Shown here piece by piece: positions 1 to 6,827 of a stretch of 64,000 bases of DNA. Every line of letters starts with the position of its first letter. Position 1 is the stretch's first letter. The notes beneath the pieces are model-generated. The model was not told where the DNA came from and did not search any database. It was given only the letters and a program-made list of their open reading frames with translations. The position numbers were made by a program, and so were the translations under genes. This DNA comes from Solimonas sp. SE-A11. Its GTDB lineage: Bacteria; Pseudomonadota; Gammaproteobacteria; Nevskiales; Nevskiaceae. The stretch covers positions 186,001 to 250,000 of the forward strand of contig NZ_JAUASX010000001.1 in the NCBI RefSeq assembly GCF_030345715.1, given 5' to 3'.

Positions 1-830
1 CCGTGCTTGGTCAACTCCATCAGCAGGGACAGGTCGTCGCGCAGGTCCTGCCGGCGCAGGAAGATGGTGCAGGGCATCTGCTGCACTTCGGCCACGCGTG
101 CCACCGCCAGGCTGTGCTGCTTGAACTCGTTGGAGCACAGCAAGGCTTTCTTCTGCAGCAGCTTGGCGATACTGGCCTGCACCACGGCGTTCTCGAATTC
201 CGGCGTGGTCCGGCGGCTGTCCTCGCGCTTGATCAGTACGCGGGCCTGCTCCCTGTCCGACACCGCCAGCGGCAGCTGCACCAACGGGGTAGGGCGCTGC
301 AGCACGGGAGCAATCGCGGTAAATACCCTCTCATGGAAGCGCGCCTCCCGACGCAGCTCCCGATAGCGCGACGCGAGGCGCTCCAGTGTTTCATGGGCTT
401 CGCCCTGGACCATGTCGCCCAGGCGGCGTTTGCGGGGGGCGGCCGTGACCGGCTCGGGCTCGGCGTCGGGCGTCGGGACCTGGCGGGGTGTCTCGGGGGT
501 GGCCTGATCGAGCGCCTCGCCTTCGTTGAAGGCTGCCCAGAGGCCTTCAACGGCGCTCCAGTCCAGCGCCTGGTTGGCGACCGGCTGCGCGCGTGCGTTT
601 CTGGCAGCCCGGCGGAACAGGTCGCGATTTCCCTGGGCACGGTAGACGTCGAACAGCATCAGCCAGAGATCGCTGCGATCGGGCTGGACCTGGATTGTCT
701 GTTGCAGCAGCAGGGCAATGTCGCCGGCCAGGTCGCTGCCGGACTCGATGTCCACGTGCTCCACATCCATGGTCGGACGGATGCCACGGACCAGCGTGTG
801 GGTTTCTTCGATGCCCGATACGGCTTTCAT
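1..830 (-). CDS. TrpB-like protein with FimV-type N-terminal domain, partial
   Basis: The gene runs off the left edge, so the C-terminus is missing; about 276 codons are visible. Residues 1-90 are helical and read like the TPR-type FimV C-terminal domain (SDLWLMLFDVYRAQGNRD). A Pro/Glu-rich linker follows. From about residue 190 the protein resembles tryptophan synthase beta: LIKRED, a helix ending in AKLLQKK, then a QHSLAVA segment matching the TrpB QHGVATA stretch. In TrpB the PLP lysine lies in GAHKINN; the equivalent stretch here is TPEFENA, so the Schiff-base lysine appears absent. I infer a non-catalytic fold. The ATG at 830 was chosen because the FimV-like part begins there; the frame stays open upstream, so a longer start is possible. 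No clear Shine-Dalgarno site is seen. Confidence 0.6.
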   Translation of the reverse strand, partial: MKAVSGIEETHTLVRGIRPTMDVEHVDIESGSDLAGDIALLLQQTIQVQPDRSDLWLMLFDVYRAQGNRDLFRRAARNARAQPVANQALDWSAVEGLWAAFNEGEALDQATPETPRQVPTPDAEPEPVTAAPRKRRLGDMVQGEAHETLERLASRYRELRREARFHERVFTAIAPVLQRPTPLVQLPLAVSDREQARVLIKREDSRRTTPEFENAVVQASIAKLLQKKALLCSNEFKQHSLAVARVAEVQQMPCTIFLRRQDLRDDLSLLMELTKH

Positions 831-1010
831 GGTGTATTCAGGAGGGTTCGTTCTCGTTGTTGGAACCGCCCTTGTACCGTCTTTGCATGACACTTCACCA
901 GAAATGAGGGGTCGTTCACGCGCTGCAGTGAGCAGGAGCGAGTCCTCAGGCGAGGGAAATGGAGTGAGGTCGCGGATTTCCGGGCCGCGACGACGACGGT
1001 GGGGACGGCG

Positions 1011-1433
1011 CTAGGGCTTCGCGCCGGAATCACTCGTGTGCTTCACACGTTTCAGGGTCTCGATCCTGGAGATGGGGCACTGGCTGCGGCCGCTGGAATC
1101 CTGGACCACCACGCTGTCCAGCGTGGTCAGCCGGCCGGCTGTGCTGGTGAAGCCCAGCTCCGAGGTGAACAGCAGGCCGGTGCAGGGTGCCATCAGGGTC
1201 AGCAGGTAGTCGCTGGAAGGCCCCGCGTTGATGATGACGTGGTTGGCGTCCACCGAGTTCCAGCCGTCCACCCGGTGGTTGAGGATTTCCTTCACTGGCT
1301 CGCCGATGACGTAGCCGCGCGCGGCGACGACGTCTGCGATCGGCTTGATCTCCGTGATCGGCGTCTGCGTACAGGCGGCCAGCGCCAGCGCGATGATTGG
1401 CATGACTCCAAGGCAGGTCTTGGACACGGGCAT
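1011..1433 (-). CDS. DUF6491 family lipoprotein
   Basis: This is a 140-residue predicted lipoprotein. The N-terminus has a lysine, a hydrophobic stretch and a lipobox LALAAC with the lipidated cysteine at residue 21. The mature part carries the pattern typical of DUF6491: a GW-containing segment, YLLTLMAPC, a GFTSTAGR segment, DSVVV, and a late Cys-Pro-Ile. Two cysteines in the mature domain (in APC and QCPIS) may form a disulfide. The start at 1433 gives a normal signal peptide; an internal ATG at 1406 would leave too short an n-region. It reads in the same direction as the glycosidase locus (59 bp apart) but has no obvious functional tie to it. Function of the family is unknown. Confidence 0.8.
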   Translation of the reverse strand: MPVSKTCLGVMPIIALALAACTQTPITEIKPIADVVAARGYVIGEPVKEILNHRVDGWNSVDANHVIINAGPSSDYLLTLMAPCTGLLFTSELGFTSTAGRLTTLDSVVVQDSSGRSQCPISRIETLKRVKHTSDSGAKP

Positions 1434-1492
1434 CTCCGGCAATGCTGGGGCTGATCTTACTCCGTCCCCGGCGGCCGCCGGCAGGCCGCGTG

Positions 1493-2680
1493 TCAGCCCA
1501 GTACGGGCCTGTAGTCCGGCGGAACGCCCTGCTCCCGGATCAGCTCCCGATAGGCCGCCACGGCATCGGTGGGCCTGCGCTTCAGCTCGGGGTCGGTCAG
1601 CACGTCCACGGTGTAGAGGCCGAAGCGAGGGCCGTAGTGTCCCCACTCGAAATTATCGGTGAGGCTCCAGTACATGTAGCCCACCACGTTCGTGCCCTCC
1701 GCGCGGGCGCGCTGCAACCAGTAGACGCAGTCACGCAGGGCATCCTCGCGGCGCACGCCGTCCGGGCGCGGTTCGGCGTTCAGGGTCGGCATGCCGCTCT
1801 CCGCCACCAGCAGGGGCAGGCGCGGATGGCGGCGGGACAGCTTCTTCAGCGCACGCCCCAGGCCCGAGGGGCAGGGGTCCGCTTCCCAGGAGCGTCCCTT
1901 GAGCACCGCGTCGGAAATCCCGCGGTAGTAGTAGTCGATCGCCATGCAGTCGATCTTGTCGGTTACACCGTCGAGGAACAGCCAGTCGGTGAACCACTGC
2001 AGCGCCCGCGAGCGCAGGCCTTCGCCCATCCAGACGATGTTGGACGACACCATGGCGCCGCTATCCAGTTGGTGGATCAGGTCGTAGACCTGGCGGTGGG
2101 CGCTGACGATGTGCTGGCGCATCAGCTTCACGCCGGCCCACTTCATCTTGCGGTACTTCCACTCGATGAGCATGAAGAATGCGGCTTCGTTGAAGGTCAG
2201 CCACAGCTTCACGTCGCTGTAGTAGCGCTCCGCTATCAGGCGGGAGAACGCGACGAAGTCCACGGTGGTCTGCGGGTTGGTCCACGCGCCTTGGTCGGCG
2301 ACCCAGCCCGGGTACACGAAATGATCCAGGGTGATCAGTGGCGCGATGCCGGCCTGCTTCATGGCCAGGATCAGGTCGTCGTAGTAGGCGAGTTCCGCCT
2401 CGTCGATCTGTCCCTTGCGCGGCTCCACCCTGGCCCAGTTGATGCCGATGCGGAAGGTGTTGACCCCCAGGTCCTTGGCCAGGCCCACGTCGTCGCGGTA
2501 GCGGTGTCGGAAGTCGACCGACATCCCGTAGCGGTCCTGCGTCGGCGTATCCGCGTTGTAGCGGTCCCAATTGGAATCGACGTTGCCGCCCTCGCTCTGG
2601 TATCCGGAGGCGGACACCCCCCAGATGAAATCGGGCGGCAGCGGCTTCAGCGGCGAGGAGTGGGCAGAGCTCATGGACAT
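1493..2680 (-). CDS. GH1 family beta-glycosidase
   Basis: This 395-residue glycoside hydrolase family 1 enzyme is a retaining beta-glycosidase with a TIM-barrel fold. The entry motif PPDFIWGVSASGYQSEG sits near residues 15-31. The acid/base glutamate is in TFNE (E165) and the nucleophile in VAESG (E294). The aglycone-side WSLTDNFEW motif is at 338-346. It lacks a signal peptide, so it acts in the cytoplasm on imported glycoside. It is shorter than typical GH1 enzymes (about 450 residues). The start at 2680 has AGGAAA five bases upstream. It is the last gene of a leftward run with an AGE isomerase, an SGNH esterase and a sugar symporter. Beta-glucosidase is the default reading; beta-galactosidase, beta-mannosidase or a glycoside-specific activity cannot be excluded. 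Confidence 0.93.
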   Translation of the reverse strand: MSMSSAHSSPLKPLPPDFIWGVSASGYQSEGGNVDSNWDRYNADTPTQDRYGMSVDFRHRYRDDVGLAKDLGVNTFRIGINWARVEPRKGQIDEAELAYYDDLILAMKQAGIAPLITLDHFVYPGWVADQGAWTNPQTTVDFVAFSRLIAERYYSDVKLWLTFNEAAFFMLIEWKYRKMKWAGVKLMRQHIVSAHRQVYDLIHQLDSGAMVSSNIVWMGEGLRSRALQWFTDWLFLDGVTDKIDCMAIDYYYRGISDAVLKGRSWEADPCPSGLGRALKKLSRRHPRLPLLVAESGMPTLNAEPRPDGVRREDALRDCVYWLQRARAEGTNVVGYMYWSLTDNFEWGHYGPRFGLYTVDVLTDPELKRRPTDAVAAYRELIREQGVPPDYRPVLG

Positions 2681-2718
2681 TTTTCCTGTATTGGTCTGGG
2701 TTGCGCGTGTCGCGCGGA

Positions 2719-3903
2719 TCAGGAGAGGACCCGCAGCACTTCGTAGCAGGCGCCCATGGTGTGGTAGTCGACCTTGCCCGCCGGGCTCTTCTCGTCGGTC
2801 ACGCGGCGGTTGTCCGGTGCCAGGATCCGGAACCAGGCGCCGTAGCGATGATCGACGAAGTGCGTCCAGCTGTAGGACCACAGGCGTTCGTACCACTGCC
2901 AGTACTTGTCGTCCCCGCTGCGGTCGGCCAGCAGGGCGGCGGTGGCGATGGACTCCGCCTGCACCCAGAAATACTTGTCGCTGTCGTAGGGCCGGCATTC
3001 GCGGTCCACGCCGTAGATCATCCCGCTGTGCGCGGTATCCCAGGAGCAGTCCAGCGCACGGTCGAACAGCTCCCCCGCGCGCCTCAGGCGCCAGTCCGCA
3101 GGTTGGTGGCGGTCCAGGATCAGCAGCAGCTTGGCCCATTCGGTCTGGTGTCCGGGCTGGTAGCCCCAGGGCCGGAAGATGTTGCTGCGGTCGCCCTTGT
3201 TGTAGTCCCAGTCGGGCGTCCAGTCCGCGTGGTAGTGCTCCCACACCAAGCCATCGGTGGCGGCGGTCTGGCGGTTGACCATGTTGTCGGCCAGCAGGGC
3301 GGCGCGTTGCAGGTAGCGCGGCTCGCGCGTGGCCTCGTAGGCCGCAATCAGCGCCTCGCAGGCATGCATGTTGGCGTTCTGCCCGCGATAGCCGCTCAGG
3401 CTCCAGTCTGCCGTTGCTTCGTCGGCATACAGCCCGGCCTGAGGTTCCCAGAAACGGGCTTCCATGAGCGCCCAGGTCTCGTCGAGCCACAGCCTGGCTT
3501 CTTCGATTCCGGCTTCCACGGCCTTTGCGTAGGCCAGCAGGACGAAGGCCAGTCCGTAGCAGTGATGGGTGCGGTCCTGGGGCAGGCCGTCGAGCAGCGT
3601 CCAGGCATAGCCGCCGGTCTGCGGATCGCGATGTGCTGCCCGCAGGAAGTCCAGACCATGCCAAAGGGCATCCCGGTATTGCGGCTCGCCGAAGTGGCGC
3701 CAGGCCATCGCGTAGTTGAAGATGAAACGCGTGCTGCTCACCAGGTGGCGCGAGCGCCGTTCGTAGACCGTGCCGTCGTCCTTGAAGTAATGGTAGAAGC
3801 CGCCGGCGGGGTCGATGCAGCGCGGATGGTAGAACGCCATCGTCGCGCGGACGTGATCCCGCAGGAACGCCGGAGACCGGAAGTCCGGTTGGGTCTCGGC
3901 CAT
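2719..3903 (-). CDS. AGE family sugar epimerase/isomerase (mannose isomerase-like)
   Basis: This 394-residue protein belongs to the N-acylglucosamine 2-epimerase family, an (alpha/alpha)6 barrel. Visible family signatures are STRFIFNYA (57-65, active-site Arg), GQNANMHACEA (174-184), and the RPWGYQPGHQTEW block at 244-256 with the catalytic-type His252. The last block, and the WEHYHADWTPDWDYN stretch before it, match aldose-ketose isomerases such as mannose isomerase and YihS better than GlcNAc epimerase. The likely reaction is D-mannose to D-fructose, or a cellobiose-type 2-epimerisation. The start at 3903 leaves only 2 bp to the upstream gene stop, so translation is probably coupled. Genomic partners (GH1, GPH symporter) support handling of a released hexose. 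Confidence 0.88.
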   Translation of the reverse strand: MAETQPDFRSPAFLRDHVRATMAFYHPRCIDPAGGFYHYFKDDGTVYERRSRHLVSSTRFIFNYAMAWRHFGEPQYRDALWHGLDFLRAAHRDPQTGGYAWTLLDGLPQDRTHHCYGLAFVLLAYAKAVEAGIEEARLWLDETWALMEARFWEPQAGLYADEATADWSLSGYRGQNANMHACEALIAAYEATREPRYLQRAALLADNMVNRQTAATDGLVWEHYHADWTPDWDYNKGDRSNIFRPWGYQPGHQTEWAKLLLILDRHQPADWRLRRAGELFDRALDCSWDTAHSGMIYGVDRECRPYDSDKYFWVQAESIATAALLADRSGDDKYWQWYERLWSYSWTHFVDHRYGAWFRILAPDNRRVTDEKSPAGKVDYHTMGACYEVLRVLS

Positions 3904-3905
3904 CG

Positions 3906-4526
3906 TCAGCCCTGCCTGGCGGCGAGCACGTGCGGCGCCAGCAGCTCGCGCCACACCTGGTAGCCGGCGCCCGTCAGGTGGATGGCGTCGTAGGTGAATT
4001 CCTTCTTCAGCATGCCCTTGCCGTCGTCCAGGGCCGGGAACAGGTCGATGAAGCCGATGCGGCGCCTCGCCGCGATCTCCTGGTAGCGCTGGTTGAGCGC
4101 GCGGATGCGCTCAAGCATCTTGCACGCGCGCGGCATTACTGTTTGCAGGTAGATAGGGCAGCCTGGCAGGGCGGCCTGCAGGCGTTCCACGATGGCTTCG
4201 ACGTCTGCCGCGATGTCCTCGATGCGCCGTGCCGCGGCGATGTCGTTGCTGCCGATTAGCAGGAAGACTTTTTCCGGCCGGATCGAGATCAGCGGATCCA
4301 GGCGCAGCAGCAGGTGCTCGCTGCGTTCGCCGCCGATACCGAAGTTGCGCGTGGCGATGTCCGGGAAGATCAGGTCCCAGCGGGCCTGATGGGTGATGCT
4401 GTCGCCGAGAAAGGCGATGCCGCCGCAGCCGGGCACGGCCGCCACCTCGATGCAGCCACGCCAGGCGACCCATAGCCTCCTGGCGAAGAAGCGCTCGAAC
4501 AACATGCCGATCAGGCTGCGTCTCAT
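3906..4526 (-). CDS. SGNH/GDSL hydrolase
   Basis: This 206-residue SGNH-fold esterase has all four blocks: FLGDSIT with nucleophile Ser43, the oxyanion Gly in GIGGERS (64-69), Asn94 in IGSND, and Asp180/His183 in YDAIHLTGAGY. It resembles the PAF-acetylhydrolase/sialate- or sugar-acetylesterase branch. There is no convincing signal peptide; the first 20 residues are Arg/Phe-rich with one short hydrophobic patch. The start at 4526 is preceded by AGGAGAAAT. The stop lies 2 bp before the AGE isomerase start. In this locus it probably removes acetyl or short acyl groups from an imported sugar or glycoside. The exact substrate is unknown. Confidence 0.9.
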   Translation of the reverse strand: MRRSLIGMLFERFFARRLWVAWRGCIEVAAVPGCGGIAFLGDSITHQARWDLIFPDIATRNFGIGGERSEHLLLRLDPLISIRPEKVFLLIGSNDIAAARRIEDIAADVEAIVERLQAALPGCPIYLQTVMPRACKMLERIRALNQRYQEIAARRRIGFIDLFPALDDGKGMLKKEFTYDAIHLTGAGYQVWRELLAPHVLAARQG

Positions 4527-4563
4527 GATTATTTCTCCTCGTGCCTGATGATGTGCATCGGCC

Positions 4564-5973
4564 TCAGGCCGCTGCCGCGCGCCGGGCCTGCAAGGTGGCC
4601 TGGTTGTGCTGGTGTAGAGCGCGCGAGATCGGATAGAAGCCGATGGACGCCAGCGCCAGGATCACCATCACGCCGATGCCCAGCACATAGAAAATGCCCA
4701 GGCGCTCGACGATGTCCAGGCTGATGGTGGCAGGGTCGGCCTTGTCGGGAAATCCGACGACGGTGAGGATCACGCCCGAGAGGAACACCCCCATCCCGGA
4801 GACGCCCTTCTGGATCATGATCAGCGCGGCGAACATCAGACCTTCCATGCGTTGCCCGGTCTTGGCCTCGATGTGATCGGCGACGTCGGCCAGCATCGAG
4901 CTGCCCATGATCAGCGCCACCAGCACGGTGGCGCCGATCAGCACGCCCTGCAGGATCAGCCAGGGCAGCATCTGCTGCGGTCCGAGGTCGATGATGCCCA
5001 GCAGGCGCAGGCTGATCAGCAGTACGAAGGCGACCAGCGCCAGCGCGTAGGCGCCGATGGTCACGGCCTTCTTGCCAAGGTGGCGGGAGAAGCCTGCCAC
5101 CACCAGGCCTACGATCACGCCCAGGCCGTAGCCGCCGGCGATGGCGGCGAGCTGCGCGGACTGCAGCTTCCAGAAGTAGGTGTTGACGTAGGTGCCCAGC
5201 GCGGTGGAAACGCCACCGGCGATGGAGAAGAAGAACACGCAGAGCACCACGCTGACGTAGGCGCGATCGGTCAGCAGATGCCTGAGCCCTGTGACGAGGC
5301 CCTGCTGGTGGTGGGCCGGAGTGGAGGCGATCAGCGAGGGGATGCGGTCATGCGTGCCGCGCGCAGCAACCAGCACGCTGAACAGCATGATGGCGGCGGC
5401 TACATAGCCGTACTGCACATAGCCCTCGGCGTTCAGCTGTCCCACGGGCTGTTGCGCAGTCGGCGCCAGGAAGAACTGGAACACCAGGATGCCCATGCCG
5501 ACCAGGCCGATCGCCATGAACAGCGAGCGGCAGGTGGCGAGCGTGGTGCGCTCGTCGTAGTCGCTGGTGAGCTCGGCCATCAGCGCGGCCGAGGGAATCT
5601 CGTAGAGGCTGATGGACAGTCGGACGATGACGGAGGTGACGACGAGCCAGACCATCTGCGTGGTCTGCGAGGCCTCCGGCGGCGCCCAGAACAGCGCATA
5701 GGCGATGGCCATGGGCAGGGCGGCGCCGTACATGAACGGATGCCGGCGTCCCCACGAGGAGCGGTGGTGGTCCGACACCTGGCCGATCACCGGGTCCAGC
5801 AGCGCGTCGATCAGAGTGGCGATGAGGATCGCCAGGCCCACCTGGGACGCGGGCAGGCCGACCACCTGGTTGTAGTAGAGCATCAGCAGGGCGTTGAAAC
5901 CCTGGTCCTTGATGCCGAAGGCCAGAGAGCCGAATCCGAAGGCGAGCTTCGTCTTGGTGGGCAGTTGGTTCAT
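4564..5973 (-). CDS. GPH-family (MelB-like) MFS sugar:cation symporter
   Basis: This 469-residue polytopic membrane protein has about 12 hydrophobic segments. The N-terminal block FGFGSLAFGIKDQGFNALLM, the first-loop DALLDPVIGQVSDHHRSSWGRRHP region and the motif YEIPSAALMAELTSDYDERT are characteristic of glycoside-pentoside-hexuronide symporters related to MelB. It should bring a sugar or glycoside across the inner membrane with H+ or Na+. It is the first gene of the leftward group with the SGNH esterase, AGE isomerase and GH1 enzyme, and faces a divergent TetR gene. The 151-bp spacer holds a palindrome (see 6050-6121), so TetR control of both sides is likely. No strong Shine-Dalgarno site is seen before the ATG. 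Confidence 0.9.
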   Translation of the reverse strand: MNQLPTKTKLAFGFGSLAFGIKDQGFNALLMLYYNQVVGLPASQVGLAILIATLIDALLDPVIGQVSDHHRSSWGRRHPFMYGAALPMAIAYALFWAPPEASQTTQMVWLVVTSVIVRLSISLYEIPSAALMAELTSDYDERTTLATCRSLFMAIGLVGMGILVFQFFLAPTAQQPVGQLNAEGYVQYGYVAAAIMLFSVLVAARGTHDRIPSLIASTPAHHQQGLVTGLRHLLTDRAYVSVVLCVFFFSIAGGVSTALGTYVNTYFWKLQSAQLAAIAGGYGLGVIVGLVVAGFSRHLGKKAVTIGAYALALVAFVLLISLRLLGIIDLGPQQMLPWLILQGVLIGATVLVALIMGSSMLADVADHIEAKTGQRMEGLMFAALIMIQKGVSGMGVFLSGVILTVVGFPDKADPATISLDIVERLGIFYVLGIGVMVILALASIGFYPISRALHQHNQATLQARRAAAA

Positions 5974-6049
5974 GTGCGGGAAATCGGTGCGCAGTCGGCC
6001 TGCCCCCGGCGCGTAAAAGGCCTGGAGTCAGATACCGACCCGGTTATTG

Positions 6050-6121
6050 GGCTAACGAACGGCAGGTTGCATTTCTGGGCGAATGCTCTTATCGTTGCCC
6101 CATCGTAGGCTAACGATCGTT
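6050..6121. promoter_or_regulatory. Divergent promoter region with candidate TetR operator
   Basis: The spacer between the GPH symporter and the TetR gene contains the perfect 10-bp palindrome AACGATCGTT at 6112-6121, four bases before the tetR start codon. A second copy of its left arm, GGCTAACGAACGG, lies at 6050-6062, closer to the symporter. Both copies share GGCTAACGA. This placement suits TetR autoregulation and repression of the divergent gene. No unambiguous -35/-10 pair was assigned. Confidence 0.5.
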
Positions 6122-6124
6122 CGT

Positions 6125-6769
6125 ATGTCAAAATTCTCCGCCACCCAAAGACGCTTGGCCGCCATCGCCACCGTCCTGCCGCCCGGAGCGACGCCGGAGG
6201 GCTCGCGGGGGGTGATCCTGGGCGAGGCCCTGCGCCTGTTCGCGGAGCATGGCTACGGCGGTGCGTCGATCCGCGACATCGCCAAGCTGGCCGGCATCAA
6301 GGGTGCGTCGGTGTACTCGCACTATCCGTCCAAGGCGCATGTGCTGGCCGAGCTGATCCGGATCGGCCATGAGGAGCACCTTCGCCGCATACGGTCCGCC
6401 CTGCTGGCGGCCAGCCCGGAGCCGCGGCTGCAACTGATCGCCGTGGTGCGCGCGCATGTGCTGGCGCATGCCGACTACCCGATGCTGGCCGTGGTCTCCA
6501 ATGCCGAGCTGCATGCGCTGCCGTCGGAGTTCGCGGCGCCCATCCTGGAGCTGCGCCGCCAGTCGGAGCTGCTGCTGCTGGAGGTGATCCGGCGCGGCGA
6601 GAGCCTGGGCGCCTTCAAGGTCGCGGACACGGAACTGGCCCTGCTGGCGATTGGCGCCATGGGCCTGCGCGTGGCGCACTGGTACACCCCGGAGCTCGAC
6701 AAGACCCCCGAGCAGATCGCCGATGCCTACGGGGATTTTGCCTGCCGCATCGTCGGCGCCATGAACTGA
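6125..6769 (+). CDS. TetR/AcrR family transcriptional regulator
   Basis: This 214-residue regulator has a TetR DNA-binding domain at about residues 28-75: ILGEALRLFAEHGYGGASIR, then IAKLAGIKGASVYSHYPSK. The C-terminal ligand-binding half is all-helical, as usual. A longer in-frame start at 6083 exists, but ATG 6125 fits the family length and places the AACGATCGTT palindrome just upstream. It sits between the divergent symporter operon and the TonB receptor operon, so it probably senses the substrate, or a CoA ester derived from it, and controls both. Ligand unknown. Confidence 0.92.
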   Translation: MSKFSATQRRLAAIATVLPPGATPEGSRGVILGEALRLFAEHGYGGASIRDIAKLAGIKGASVYSHYPSKAHVLAELIRIGHEEHLRRIRSALLAASPEPRLQLIAVVRAHVLAHADYPMLAVVSNAELHALPSEFAAPILELRRQSELLLLEVIRRGESLGAFKVADTELALLAIGAMGLRVAHWYTPELDKTPEQIADAYGDFACRIVGAMN

Positions 6770-6827
6770 ATCCACCAACCAGGGCGGCACTAGACCGCTT
6801 CTGTAGTGCACACGAGGAGAGTTATCC

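Noticed and set aside
1493..3664. A 723-codon frame joining the GH1 gene to upstream sequence
   Set aside because: The extra N-terminal part is the antisense-frame image of the AGE gene; the GH1 start at 2680 has its own SD and family N-terminus.
4852..6108. Long plus-strand open frame (418 codons) opposite the GPH symporter
   Set aside because: His/Gln/Gly-rich translation with no family pattern; it mirrors a clear membrane transporter on the other strand. High GC produces such antisense frames throughout the window.
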